This document shows, in pieces, positions 47,094 to 56,153 of a stretch of 64,000 nucleotides of DNA (positions are counted from its first letter, which is position 1; each line of letters starts with the position of its first letter). Source of the stretch: an uncultured Pseudacidovorax sp. (GTDB taxonomy: Bacteria; Pseudomonadota; Gammaproteobacteria; Burkholderiales; Burkholderiaceae_C); contig NZ_CAJYES010000189.1 in NCBI RefSeq assembly GCF_913773995.1, forward strand, positions 1-64,000. Reading direction: 5' to 3'. The notes under the pieces were generated by a model, which had not been told where the DNA came from, searched no databases, and saw only the letters and a program-made list of their open reading frames with translations. Made by a program: the position numbers and the translations under genes.

Positions 47094-48140
47094 TCACTTC
47101 TGCCGCGCCGCGATGGCCTTCTCGGCCTTGTCGACCAGCCCGGTGCCGATGGTGCCCTTCCACTTCGCGTAGACCGGACGCGTGGCCTTCACGAAGGCCT
47201 CGCGTTCGGCCGGCGTGAGCTGGGTCACCGTCACGCCCATGCCGGCGATGTCCTTGAGCAGGGGCTTGTCGGCCTCGGTCAGGCCCTTGCGGGCCAGGGC
47301 GATCTCTTCCTTGCCGGCGTCGAGGGCGGCCTGCCGAACGATGGCCTGGTCGGCCGGGGTCCAGCTGTTCCAGATCTCCTTGTTGACCACGAAGATCAGC
47401 GGGTCGGCCACGTAGCCCCAGGTCGTGACGTACTTCTGCCCCACCGTGTGCATCTTCAGCACCGTGAACAGGAACAGCGGGTTCTCCTGACCGTCCACCG
47501 CGCCGCTGGCCAGCGCCGGCTGTGCATCGGCCCAGCTCATCTGCGTGGGGTTCGCGCCCAGGGCACTGAAGGTGTCGGAATAGATGGGTGAACCCACCAC
47601 GCGCAGCTTCATGCCCTTGAGGTCCTCGGGCGTCCTGATCGGGCGCTTGGAGTTGGTGACCTCGCGGAAGCCGTTCTCGCCCCAGGCCAGGGGCACCACG
47701 CCGGCCTTGTCCAGGCGCGCGAAGATGTCCTTGCCCACCTCGCCCTGCGTCAGCGCATCGATGGCCGCATAGTCGGGCATCAGGAAGGGCATCGAGAAGA
47801 GGTTGAGTTCCTTCACCTGCGGCGACCAGTTGATGGTCGATCCCACGGCCATGTCGATCACCCCCTGGCGCAGCGCGCTGAATTCGCGCGTCTGGTCGCC
47901 CTGGATCAGCGAGACGCCAGGATAGAGCTTGATGTTGATGCGGCCCTGCGTGCGCTCCTTGACCATGTCGGCCCACAGCTTGCCGGCCATGCCCCAGGGC
48001 GTGGGCGGGCCCAGCACCAGCGACATCTTGTACTCGGCCTTGTAGGCGGCCTGCGCGGCCGCGCCGGTCGAGAAGGTGGCCAGGGCCACGGCGGCGGCGG
48101 CCAGGCCGATGAGGCTGCGGCGGAAGGTGGATGGGGTCAT
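47094..48140 (-). CDS. dctP: TRAP transporter solute-binding protein
   Basis: Periplasmic receptor of a tripartite ATP-independent transporter, 348 residues. The signal peptide MTPSTFRRSLIGLAAAAVAL leads to cleavage after AAAQA. The mature protein has the DctP-family features RINIKLYPGVSLIQGDQ, RQGVIDMAVGSTI and LRVVGSPIYSDTFSALGANPTQMSWADAQPAL, including the conserved Arg that binds the substrate carboxylate. Substrate is probably a carboxylic acid. It is last in the leftward dctQ-dctM-dctP unit, 44 bases after dctM. Confidence 0.92.
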   Translation of the reverse strand: MTPSTFRRSLIGLAAAAVALATFSTGAAAQAAYKAEYKMSLVLGPPTPWGMAGKLWADMVKERTQGRINIKLYPGVSLIQGDQTREFSALRQGVIDMAVGSTINWSPQVKELNLFSMPFLMPDYAAIDALTQGEVGKDIFARLDKAGVVPLAWGENGFREVTNSKRPIRTPEDLKGMKLRVVGSPIYSDTFSALGANPTQMSWADAQPALASGAVDGQENPLFLFTVLKMHTVGQKYVTTWGYVADPLIFVVNKEIWNSWTPADQAIVRQAALDAGKEEIALARKGLTEADKPLLKDIAGMGVTVTQLTPAEREAFVKATRPVYAKWKGTIGTGLVDKAEKAIAARQK

Positions 48141-48184
48141 GCTTCGTCTCCTTTGGGTTGTCTTGTCGGGGGGCTCCGGCGTCG

Positions 48185-49483
48185 TCAGTAGCCCAGGTAG
48201 CGCGGCAGCCACAGCGCCAGCTGCGGCCAGATGATCACGGCCACCATCACCAGGAACATGGCGAACAGCATCCAGCCCACCCAGCGCACGGTGGACTCCA
48301 TGCGCACGCCGGCGATGCGACAGGACACCATCAGGTTCACGGCCAGCGGCGGCGTGAACTGGCCCAGCGCCACCTTGAGTGTGAGCAGCACGCCGAACCA
48401 CACCGGGTCCCAGTTGTAGTGCTGCACGATGGGCCACAAGAGCGGCACGAAGATCAGGAAGATCGACACGCCGTCCAGGAACATGCCCACCGTGATCAGC
48501 ATGAGGATCACCAGCGACAGCACGCCGTATTCGCCCAGGCCCGAGTTGACGATGGCCTTGGCCACCGGGTCGATCACGCCCAGCGTGGAGAGCGAATAGG
48601 CAAAGATGCCCGCCAGCGACACCACGATCAGGATCACCGCCGACAGCTCGCCCGATTCGCGCAGGATCGGGAACAGGTCGCGGACCTTGATGGTGCGGTG
48701 GATCGCCATGCCCACGAAGAGGCCATAGAACACGGCCACCACCGCCGCCTCGGTGGGCGTGAACCAGCCAGCCCGCATGCCACCGAGGATCAGCACCGGC
48801 GCCGCCAGGCCCCACACCGCCTGGCGCAGGCTCTGCCAGAAGGGCGGGCGGGGCAGCGTGGCCTCCAGCGCGCCCATGTTGTGGCGGCGGGCCATCCACA
48901 CGGCGGGGATGATCAGCGCCAGCCCGGCCAGGATGCCCGGCACCATGCCGGCCGCGAACAGCGCCGGCACCGAGGCGCCCGGCACCAGCACCGAATACAC
49001 GATGAAGGCCACCGACGGCGGGATCAGGATGTCGGTGGCGGCCGCCGCGCCCACCACGCTGGCCGAGTAGGCGGCCGGATAGCCGGCGCGCGACATGGCC
49101 GCGATCATCACCGCGCCCACGGCCGCGGCGTTGGCCGGGCCCGAGCCCGAGATACCGCCCAGGAACATGGCCACCACGATGGCCACCAACGGCAGCATGC
49201 CGGGGCCGCGTCCGACGATGGCGATGGCGAAGTTCACCAGCCGCAGCGCCACGCCCGAGCGGTCGAAGATCGAGCCCACCAGCACGAACATCGGAATCGC
49301 CAGCAGCGGGTACTTGCCCAGGCCCGCATAGAAATTCTGCGGCACGGCCAGCAGGCCGAACCATTGCGCATCGGCATTGGCCAGCGCGATGCAGGCCGCG
49401 CCCGCCAGGCCCAGCGCCGCGCCGATCGGCACGCCGATCAGCATCATGGCCACGAAGCCGACGAAGAGCAGGGTGGCGATCAT
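48185..49483 (-). CDS. dctM: TRAP transporter large permease
   Basis: Inner-membrane sodium-coupled transport subunit, 432 residues with about 11-12 hydrophobic segments. Family signatures include LLAIPMFVLVGSIFDRSG, GGISGSGPANAAAVGAVM and AATDILIPPSVAFIVYS, plus VALGQFTPPLAVNLMVSCRIAG near the end. The ATG lies within the ATGA overlap with the dctQ stop. It pairs with DctQ and the periplasmic DctP. Confidence 0.93.
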   Translation of the reverse strand: MIATLLFVGFVAMMLIGVPIGAALGLAGAACIALANADAQWFGLLAVPQNFYAGLGKYPLLAIPMFVLVGSIFDRSGVALRLVNFAIAIVGRGPGMLPLVAIVVAMFLGGISGSGPANAAAVGAVMIAAMSRAGYPAAYSASVVGAAAATDILIPPSVAFIVYSVLVPGASVPALFAAGMVPGILAGLALIIPAVWMARRHNMGALEATLPRPPFWQSLRQAVWGLAAPVLILGGMRAGWFTPTEAAVVAVFYGLFVGMAIHRTIKVRDLFPILRESGELSAVILIVVSLAGIFAYSLSTLGVIDPVAKAIVNSGLGEYGVLSLVILMLITVGMFLDGVSIFLIFVPLLWPIVQHYNWDPVWFGVLLTLKVALGQFTPPLAVNLMVSCRIAGVRMESTVRWVGWMLFAMFLVMVAVIIWPQLALWLPRYLGY

Positions 49484-50043
49484 GCGTCGCTCCCGTCGCC
49501 CGCTGCAGTGCGCCGGCCGCGGCGGATGAACAGGCCGACGGCGCGCAGGCCGATGCCGGTGCACACGATGGGCAGCCAGATCGAGTACCACCACTGCGGC
49601 ACGCCGATGCCCGGCGAGGTTTCCTCGAAGCGCCAGTCGTCCCACACGATGCGCACCGACAGCGCGGCGATCAGGAAGAACAGCAGCGCCACCATGGCCG
49701 CGCCGAACTGTGCCAGGCGCCTGCGGCGGGTCATGGAGCCGGCCTCGCTGAAATATTCGATGCGGATGTGCCGGTCGCGCGCCACGGCGGCACAGCCGCC
49801 CACCATGGCCAGCAGGATCATCAGGAAGACCGAGAACTCCTCGGTCCAGGCGAAGGAGGTGTCGGTGAAATAGCGCACCAGCACATTGGCGAAGGTGATG
49901 CAGGCCAGCAGGCCCATGATGACCACGGTGGCCCAGTCCTCGATGGCCAGCGGCACCTTCACGGGCTCGTCGGCGGCGGCGATGTCGGGGGGGAGGGGGC
50001 TGGCGGCGTCCAGCTGGGCGCCGGGCTCGGGGGCGGAGGACAT
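49480..50043 (-). CDS. dctQ: TRAP transporter small permease
   Basis: Small membrane subunit, 187 residues, with a longer cytoplasmic N-terminal tail than usual (about 45 residues, Pro/Ala-rich). Four transmembrane helices follow, with FANVLVRYFTDTSFAWTEEFSVFLMI as the DctQ signature and RHIRIEYFSE after helix 2. The start MSSAPEPGAQ at 50041-50043 is the best in-frame ATG. It overlaps dctM by four bases and heads the leftward unit. The promoter must be in the 143 bases up to the divergent phosphodiesterase gene. Confidence 0.9.
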   Translation of the reverse strand: MSSAPEPGAQLDAASPLPPDIAAADEPVKVPLAIEDWATVVIMGLLACITFANVLVRYFTDTSFAWTEEFSVFLMILLAMVGGCAAVARDRHIRIEYFSEAGSMTRRRRLAQFGAAMVALLFFLIAALSVRIVWDDWRFEETSPGIGVPQWWYSIWLPIVCTGIGLRAVGLFIRRGRRTAAGDGSDA

Positions 50044-50186
50044 GGCGGGCGGGGGCGGCCAGGCCTTGCGCGGGCCGCACCGGGAGAGAGAAAACGAGGT
50101 CGGATCGTAGGGGCCGACGTCCCTGGGGCCCATGGGGGCTTTCCATGAACGGCACGGGCGACACGCACATTGGCGACAGTCGGGCC

Positions 50187-50651
50187 ATGGCCCGCATCGC
50201 CCTCATCTCCGACACCCACAACCTGCTGCGCCCCGAGGCGCTCGACTGGCTGCGCGGCAGCGACGCCATCGTGCATGCCGGCGACATCTGCGGCGCCGAG
50301 GTGCTTCAGACGCTGGACGCCATCGCGCCCACGCTGGCGGTGCGTGGCAACAACGACATCGGCCCCTGGGCCGAGGCGCTGCCCACGCGGCTGGATTGCG
50401 AACTGCACGGCGTGCGGCTGTGCGTGGTGCACGACATCGCCGACCTGGTGGCCGAGCCGCCCGCCATCGGCACGCAGGTGGTGGTCACCGGCCATTCGCA
50501 CCGGCCGCATGTGGAGATGCGCGGGACGGTGCTCTACGTGAACCCGGGCAGCGCCGGCCCGCGGCGCTTCAAGCTGCCGGTGTCCGCGGCCGAGCTTCAG
50601 GTGCGCGAGGGGCGGGTGCAGGCGCGGGTCAGGATGCTGCTGGAGGTGTAG
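50187..50651 (+). CDS. YfcE/MJ0936-type metallophosphoesterase
   Basis: A 154-residue calcineurin-like phosphodiesterase of the small bacterial family. The metal-site motifs are all present: ALISDTHNLL (DxH), IVHAGDICGAE (GD), AVRGNNDIGPWAE (GNND), VVHDI and VVTGHSHRPHVE (GHSH). The protein ends with VNPGSAGPRRF, a family hallmark. I chose the ATG at 50187 because MARIALISDTH is where the family normally starts; the ATG at 50145 would add 14 residues. The natural substrate is unknown. The 3' end overlaps the convergent hydrolase gene by 23 bases. Confidence 0.88.
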   Translation: MARIALISDTHNLLRPEALDWLRGSDAIVHAGDICGAEVLQTLDAIAPTLAVRGNNDIGPWAEALPTRLDCELHGVRLCVVHDIADLVAEPPAIGTQVVVTGHSHRPHVEMRGTVLYVNPGSAGPRRFKLPVSAAELQVREGRVQARVRMLLEV

Positions 50652-51921
50652 CGCCTTCGATCCCCGCCTGCGCCAGCATGGCATGCAGCAGCACATTGCA
50701 GCCGGCGGCCAGATGCTCGGGGCGCGCGTCCTCGATCTCGTTGTGCGAGATGCCGTCCTTGCAGGGGACGAAGATCATCGCGGCCGGCGCGACCCGCGCG
50801 ACGTAGACCGCGTCGTGGCCGGCGCCGCTCACGATGTCCTGGTGCGTCAGGCCGGCGCGTTCGGCGCCTTCTCGTACGGCCGCCACCAGTTGGGGCGTGA
50901 ACTGCACCGGCGGAAAGTACACCGTCTGCTCCACTGACACGCTGACGCGCCCCTCGGCCTGCAGCGCGGCGCAGGCGGCGCGCAGGCGGGCGTCCATGCG
51001 GCTCAGGCCTTCATCGTCGCCATGGCGCAGGTCGACCGTGAAGGTCACGCGGCCGGGAATGACGTTGCGCGAGTTGGGATGCACCTGCACATAGCCCACC
51101 GTGCCGCGGCCATGCGGCTGCTCGTCCATCGCGATCGCGACCACCTCCTGCATCAGGCCGCTGGCGGCCTGCAGCGCGTCGCGGCGCAGGCGCATGGGGG
51201 TGGGGCCGGCATGGGCCTCCTGGCCGGTCACGATCACGTCGTACCAGCGCTGTCCCAGCGCGCCGGTGACCACGCCCAGCGGCACGTCGGCGTCTTCCAG
51301 CACCGGGCCCTGCTCGATGTGGGCCTCGAAGTAGGCGCCGAAGCGGGGTGCGCCGGCGCTCACGGCGGCCGGCGCCGGTCCGGCGAAGCCAGTGGAAGCC
51401 AGGGCCTGGGCCACGGAGATGCCGTCACGGTCACAAGCCGCCAGCGCATGGTGGAGCGTGAAGGCATCGGCATACACGCCCGAGCCCATCATCACGGGCA
51501 CGAAGCGCGAGCCTTCCTCGTTGGTCCACACGCAGACCTCCAGCGGAGCGACGGTGCGGATGCCGGCATCCTGCAGCGTGCGCAGCACCTCCAGCCCGGC
51601 CAGCACGCCATAGTTGCCGTCGAACTTTCCGCCCGTGGGCTGGGTGTCGATGTGGCTGCCAGTGGCCACGGCGAGGCGCGTGGGGTCGCTACCTTCGCGG
51701 CGCACGAAGAGGTTGCCGATGGCATCGACGCGCAGGCTGCAGCCCAGTTCCTGCGCCCAGCGCAGGAAGAGCTGGCGGCCCTGGCGGTCCAGGTCGGTGA
51801 GGGCCAGGCGGCAGACGCCGCCCTTGTCGGTGGCGCCGATGCGCGCCAGCGTCATCAGCGATTGCCAGAGTCGTTCGCCGTCGATGGCGAGCGGGCGGGT
51901 CAGAGTCGGGGCGGCGGTCAT
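50629..51921 (-). CDS. Zn-dependent N-carbamoyl amino acid hydrolase / allantoate amidohydrolase family
   Basis: A 430-residue M20-family hydrolase that removes a carbamoyl or ureido group from an N-substituted amino acid. It has the metal-binding GSHIDTQPTGGKFDGNYGVLAGLE and VWTNEEGSRFVPVMMGSGVY, the dimer-domain Arg/His in AYFEAHIEQGPVLED and AHAGPTPMRLRRDAL, and the closing GAGHDAVYVARVAPAAMIFVPC and ISHNEIEDA. The start MTAAPTLTRPLAI is the first in-frame ATG with family-like sequence. It sits at the end of the leftward cluster behind the amidase and Dpp-like importer genes, suggesting a step in the same catabolic route. Confidence 0.9.
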   Translation of the reverse strand: MTAAPTLTRPLAIDGERLWQSLMTLARIGATDKGGVCRLALTDLDRQGRQLFLRWAQELGCSLRVDAIGNLFVRREGSDPTRLAVATGSHIDTQPTGGKFDGNYGVLAGLEVLRTLQDAGIRTVAPLEVCVWTNEEGSRFVPVMMGSGVYADAFTLHHALAACDRDGISVAQALASTGFAGPAPAAVSAGAPRFGAYFEAHIEQGPVLEDADVPLGVVTGALGQRWYDVIVTGQEAHAGPTPMRLRRDALQAASGLMQEVVAIAMDEQPHGRGTVGYVQVHPNSRNVIPGRVTFTVDLRHGDDEGLSRMDARLRAACAALQAEGRVSVSVEQTVYFPPVQFTPQLVAAVREGAERAGLTHQDIVSGAGHDAVYVARVAPAAMIFVPCKDGISHNEIEDARPEHLAAGCNVLLHAMLAQAGIEGATPPAAS

Positions 51922-52007
51922 GGTCGTTCCGTGGACGGGCGCGGGCGCAGAGGTGTGAATGAAGCTCGTGTGGACTGGTGGGCGTGCGGGGTGGGCTTCG
52001 GCCCGTC

Positions 52008-53189
52008 TCAACCTGCGGCCAGCCGCTCGGCCAGCGCGATCAGGCTGCGGTCGCTGCCGGCCGGGCCCAGCAGCGACAGGCCCAGGGGCGCGCCTGCGCG
52101 TTGCGCCAGCGGCAGCGACAGCTGTGGAAAGCCCGCGAGCCCGGCCAGGCACAGCAGGCGGATGGACCGATTGCGGTAGTCCTCAAGCGCGGTGTCGGGG
52201 TCGCTGCGCAGCGGCGCGATGTCGGGCATGGTGGGCATCACCAGCACGCCATCGTGGCCCAGGAGCGCGGCCAGGTGGGCACGGAAGCGGGTGCGGAAGG
52301 CCTGCGCCTCGGCCACCTGCGCATCGGTCACGCCGCGCGAGAAGGCGAAGCGCTCCTTCACGCCCGGGCCCAGCGGCGGCGCGAAGCGCTCGATCAGCGG
52401 GCCGTCGGTCATCCAGGCCTCGCGGCCCTGGATGTGGCGGAAGTGCCAGTACATGGCGTCGAAGCTGTCCAGCGCGGCCTCGACGGGCGCCGCGGTGCCG
52501 AAGGCGGCCTCCACCTGCGCCAGTGCAGGCTGCAGCGCTTCGGCCGCCTCGGGCGTGGCCAGCGCCCAGACGTCGATGGGCCGCAGCAGGCGGGGCGCGG
52601 CGGGCAGCGGGGCCGCGTCGTCGCCCAGCAGCACGTCGGCCACGCGGGCGAAGGTGCCGATGTCGCGGGCGAACCAGCCGCAGGTGTCCAGGCTTGGGGC
52701 GAGGTCCAGCGCGCCTTCCAGGCTCACGCGGCCGTGGCTGGGGCGCAGGCCATACAGGCCGCAGTGGTTGGCCGGGGCGCGCACCGAGCCGCCGGTGTCC
52801 GTGCCCAGCGCGAAGTCGCACAGGCCGTTGGACACGGCGGAGGCCGAGCCCGATGACGAGCCGCCGCTGATGCGCCCCGGCGCCGCGCCGTTGATGGGCG
52901 CGCCGAAATGCGCGTTGTCGCCGTTCATCGAGAAGGCGAGTTCGTCGGTCACCGTCTTGCCGGCGAAGGCAGCGCCGGCGTCGAGCAGCTTCTGCACCGT
53001 GGGCGCGGTACGGGTCTTGAGGCCCGACATCGCGAGCACCAACGGGCTGCCGCCGCCGGTCGGATACCCGGCCACGTCGAACAGGTCCTTCACGCCGAAG
53101 TACAGGCCCGCGAGTGGCCCGGTAGAGGCATGGGGCACCGGCGTGTCCGGATAGGGAACGAAGGCGTGGGCGGGATCGTGCAGGGGCAT
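52008..53189 (-). CDS. Amidase (amidase signature family)
   Basis: A 393-residue Ser-cisSer-Lys amidase, shorter than average. Catalytic Lys lies in AGLYFGVKDLFDVAG, the signature region is PGRISGGSSSGSASAVSNGL, and the nucleophile Ser is in DFALGTDTGGSVRAPANHCG. It starts MPLHDPAHAFVPYPD, as seen in amidases acting on small amides. It is 15 bases downstream of the DppD-like gene and 86 upstream of the N-carbamoyl hydrolase. A product released by it could be handed to the hydrolase (inference). Confidence 0.9.
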   Translation of the reverse strand: MPLHDPAHAFVPYPDTPVPHASTGPLAGLYFGVKDLFDVAGYPTGGGSPLVLAMSGLKTRTAPTVQKLLDAGAAFAGKTVTDELAFSMNGDNAHFGAPINGAAPGRISGGSSSGSASAVSNGLCDFALGTDTGGSVRAPANHCGLYGLRPSHGRVSLEGALDLAPSLDTCGWFARDIGTFARVADVLLGDDAAPLPAAPRLLRPIDVWALATPEAAEALQPALAQVEAAFGTAAPVEAALDSFDAMYWHFRHIQGREAWMTDGPLIERFAPPLGPGVKERFAFSRGVTDAQVAEAQAFRTRFRAHLAALLGHDGVLVMPTMPDIAPLRSDPDTALEDYRNRSIRLLCLAGLAGFPQLSLPLAQRAGAPLGLSLLGPAGSDRSLIALAERLAAG

Positions 53190-53204
53190 GGAAGACGCGA
53201 AGGT

Positions 53205-54230
53205 TCAGGCGAGTGCGGGCGCGAGGCCGGCGGTCTCGTCGGTGCGGATGCAGCGGGCGCGGTGGCCCGGGTCGAAGCTGATGACGCGGGGCTGGCCGTC
53301 CAGGCAAGCCTCGATGGCCAGCGGACAGCGGGGCGCGAAGGCGCAGCCCGGCGGCAGGGCGGCCAGGTCCGGCGGTGCGCCGGCGATGGTGCCCAGCGGC
53401 GTGCCGCGGTCCATGGCGCCATGGGCGCGGCTGCGCAGCAGGGCGATGGTGTAGGGATGGCGCGGGCGTTGGATCAGCTCGCGTGCCGAGCCTTCCTCCA
53501 CGATGCGGCCGGCATACATCACGGCGATGCGGTCGGCCACCTCCACGGCGGCGCCGATGTCGTGCGTGACAAAGATGGCCGCCAGGCCCAGGTCGCGCTG
53601 CAGCTCGCGCAGCAGCAGCAGGATCTGGATCTGCACCGTGGCGTCGAGCGCGGTGGTGGGCTCGTCGGCCAGCAGCAGCTGCGGGTTGCAGGCCAGGGCC
53701 AGCGCGATCATGGCGCGCTGGCGCATGCCACCGGACATCTCGTGCGGATAGGCCGCCAGCCGCCGCTCGGGGCTGGGGATGCGCACGCGCTCGAACAGGG
53801 CCAGAGCGCGCGCATGGGCGGCGGCCTTGTCCAGACCTTCGTGCCGGCGCAGCGATTCGACGATCTGCGCGCCGACGGGGTAGACCGGGTCCAGCGCCAG
53901 CAGCGGCTCCTGGAAGATCATCGACGCCACCTTGCCGCGGTAGGCCGACAGTTCGCGGCCCGACATGGCCAGAACGTCGCGCCCCGCCACCTGCACCTGG
54001 CCGCCGATGCGGGTGCGCCGCTCGGGATGCAGGCGCAGCAGCGTGCGCAGCGTGACGCTCTTGCCGGAGCCCGATTCGCCGATCAGCGCCACCACCTCGC
54101 CGCGCCGCACCTCCAGGCTCACGCCGCTGACGGCGTGCACCGGCTTGCGGCCGCCGGTGAAGGTGACGCTGAGGTCGTGCAGGCGGACGAAGGGGTCCTG
54201 GTTGTCTTGCATGTCGGTCATCGCGGTCAT
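53205..54230 (-). CDS. Dipeptide/oligopeptide-type ABC transporter ATPase (DppD-like)
   Basis: One of two ATPases of a peptide-type importer, 341 residues. It has Walker [17 protein letters not shown]-loop [19 protein letters not shown], signature [17 protein letters not shown], Walker [17 protein letters not shown] and the switch His in [26 protein letters not shown]. The C-terminal zinc/FeS-like region [15 protein letters not shown] is typical of DppD/OppD. The start ATG at 54230 overlaps the stop of the dppF-like fragment as ATGA. Being intact, it may work alone if the partner is broken. Confidence 0.9.
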   Translation of the reverse strand: MTAMTDMQDNQDPFVRLHDLSVTFTGGRKPVHAVSGVSLEVRRGEVVALIGESGSGKSVTLRTLLRLHPERRTRIGGQVQVAGRDVLAMSGRELSAYRGKVASMIFQEPLLALDPVYPVGAQIVESLRRHEGLDKAAAHARALALFERVRIPSPERRLAAYPHEMSGGMRQRAMIALALACNPQLLLADEPTTALDATVQIQILLLLRELQRDLGLAAIFVTHDIGAAVEVADRIAVMYAGRIVEEGSARELIQRPRHPYTIALLRSRAHGAMDRGTPLGTIAGAPPDLAALPPGCAFAPRCPLAIEACLDGQPRVISFDPGHRARCIRTDETAGLAPALA

Positions 54231-55260
54231 GCGGCCAGCTGCGGGGCTAGCGGATGGCCGCTGCCGGCCTCGTGCACCAGGCAGCGTGCCACGCGCAGCG
54301 GTGCCACCGGCAGCAGCACCGGCGCGCGCTCGCCGCACACGGGCGCGGCATAGGCACAGCGCGGGTGGAAGCGGCAGCCCGAGGGCGGGTCGATGGGGTT
54401 GGGCGGGTCGCCGGCCAGCGGCGCCTCTTCGGTGCGGCGGTCCGGGTCCATGGACGGCATGGAGGACAGCAGCGCCTGCGTGTAGGGGTGCGCCGGCTCG
54501 TCGTAGAGCGCATCGGCCGGCCCGACCTCGGCCACCTGGCCCAGGTACATCACCATCACGCGGTCGCTCATGTAGGCACCACGTGCAGGTCGTGGCTGAT
54601 GAAGACATAGGTCAGGCCGAACTCGGTCTTGAGCTGCTGCAGCAGGTTGATGACCTGCGCCTCCACCGACTTGTCGAGCGCCGACACGGCCTCGTCCAGG
54701 ATCACCAGCCGCGGCTGCAGCGCCAGCGCGCGGGCGATGTTGACCCGCTGGCGCTGCCCGCCCGACAGTTCGTGCGGCCAGCGCTCGGCGAAGCGCGAAG
54801 GCTCCAGGCCCACGCGGGCGAGCAGGTCGCGGGCGCGCTCCGCCGCCTCGCGTCGGCGCACGCCATGCACCTGCGGGCCGAAGGCAATCGAGTCTTCGAT
54901 GGTCAGCCGCGGGTTGAGGGAGGCATAGCTGTCCTGGAACACCATCTGCACCTGGCGGCGGAAGTCCTTCAGCGGCAGGTCGCGCGAGCCGACCACGCGG
55001 CCGTCGAACACCACCTCGCCGGCCGTCGGCGCAATCAGGTGCATCAGCAGCCGGGCCGTGGTGCTCTTGCCGCAGCCGGACTCGCCGACCACGCCCAGCG
55101 TCTCGCCCTTGAAGACTTCGAAGTCCACGCCGTCCACCGCGCGCACCACGCCGCCGGCGCGGCCCAGCAGGTCCTTCTTGAGCGGGAAGTGCTTCTGCAG
55201 CGCGCGGATGGTGAGCAGCGGCTGCGCCGGGCCGCCCACGTCGTCGTCGTGCATCGTCAT
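54227..55260 (-). pseudogene. Dipeptide-type ABC transporter ATPase (DppF-like) split by a one-base frameshift
   Basis: Two adjoining frames together make one DppF-like protein. The 5' part (54568-55260, 230 residues from [10 protein letters not shown]) carries Walker [16 protein letters not shown]-loop [14 protein letters not shown], signature LSGGQRQRVNIARAL, Walker B LVILDEAVSALD and FISHDLHVV, then stops. The 3' part (54227-54571) continues exactly in register with MSDRVMVMYLGQVAEVG, then the C-terminal region GCRFHPRCAYAAPVC. Restoring one base between 54575 and 54576 would read HDLHVV-RYM-SDRVM, the normal family sequence. Stop and restart overlap as ATGA, so reinitiation could still make two half-proteins. 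A sequencing error or a real mutation are both possible. The start overlaps the dppC-like stop by four bases. Confidence 0.85.
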
Positions 55261-56150
55261 GCCTTGTTGTCCATGGCCGAACGCAGCCCGTCGGAAAGGA
55301 GGTTGAACGCGATGGAAGTGATGAAGATCATCACGCCCGGCAGCGCCGCCACCAGCGGCTGGGTGTAGATGGCGGTGCGCAGCGTGTTGAGCATCAGGCC
55401 CCACTCGGGCTCCGGCGGCTTCACGCCCAGGCCCAGGAAGGACAGGCCCGAGGCCAGGATCATCGACACCGCCACCAGGCTCGTGGCGTATACGAAGATG
55501 GGCCCGAGCACATTGCCCAGCACATGCACCCGCACGATGGTGAAGCCGCCCGCGCCCGAGGCGCGGGCCGCCTCCACGTAGTCGCGCCCGCGCACCTGCG
55601 TGGTCACGGCCTCGGCCACGCGCGCGATCTGCGGGATGAACACGATGGTCAGCGAGATCAGCGAGTTGGTGATGCCCGCGCCCAGCGTGCCCGACAGCGC
55701 GATGGCCAGCAGCACCGACGGAAAGGCATAGAACACGTCGATGGTGCGCATGATGGCCGTGTTGACCAGGCCGCCCGCGTAGCCGGCCAGGATGCCGATG
55801 CCCGATCCGACCACGAAGGCGCACAGCACCGGCGCAATGCCCATGAACAGCGACAGCCGGGCGCCCACGATCAATCGCGACAGCAGGTCGCGGCCCAACT
55901 CGTCGCTGCCCAGCGGCAGGCCGGGCGTGCCCACCGGCTTGAGGCGCTTGAACATCGAGGACTGGTACGGGTCGGCCGGCGCCAGCCAGGGGCCGAAGAG
56001 CGCCATCAGCACCAGCAGCAGCACCACGACGGCCGCGGCCATGGCGACGGGATCGCGTACGAAGCGCGCCCCCACCGAGGCCCAGTAGCCGCGCGTGCGC
56101 TCCGCCGGCAGCGGCTGCACGTCGGTGGCGGAGGAAAGAACGGCGGCCAT
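55257..56150 (-). CDS. Dipeptide-type ABC transporter permease (DppC-like)
   Basis: Inner-membrane permease, 297 residues. The N-terminal OppC-type helix region [29 protein letters not shown] is followed by [16 protein letters not shown]-like sequence ([21 protein letters not shown]). Five further helices follow, with the coupling loop [26 protein letters not shown] and [21 protein letters not shown]. It ends [12 protein letters not shown] as usual. It overlaps the dppF-like gene by four bases and lies three bases after the DppB-like gene. Confidence 0.93.
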   Translation of the reverse strand: MAAVLSSATDVQPLPAERTRGYWASVGARFVRDPVAMAAAVVVLLLVLMALFGPWLAPADPYQSSMFKRLKPVGTPGLPLGSDELGRDLLSRLIVGARLSLFMGIAPVLCAFVVGSGIGILAGYAGGLVNTAIMRTIDVFYAFPSVLLAIALSGTLGAGITNSLISLTIVFIPQIARVAEAVTTQVRGRDYVEAARASGAGGFTIVRVHVLGNVLGPIFVYATSLVAVSMILASGLSFLGLGVKPPEPEWGLMLNTLRTAIYTQPLVAALPGVMIFITSIAFNLLSDGLRSAMDNKA

Positions 56151-56153
56151 CGG

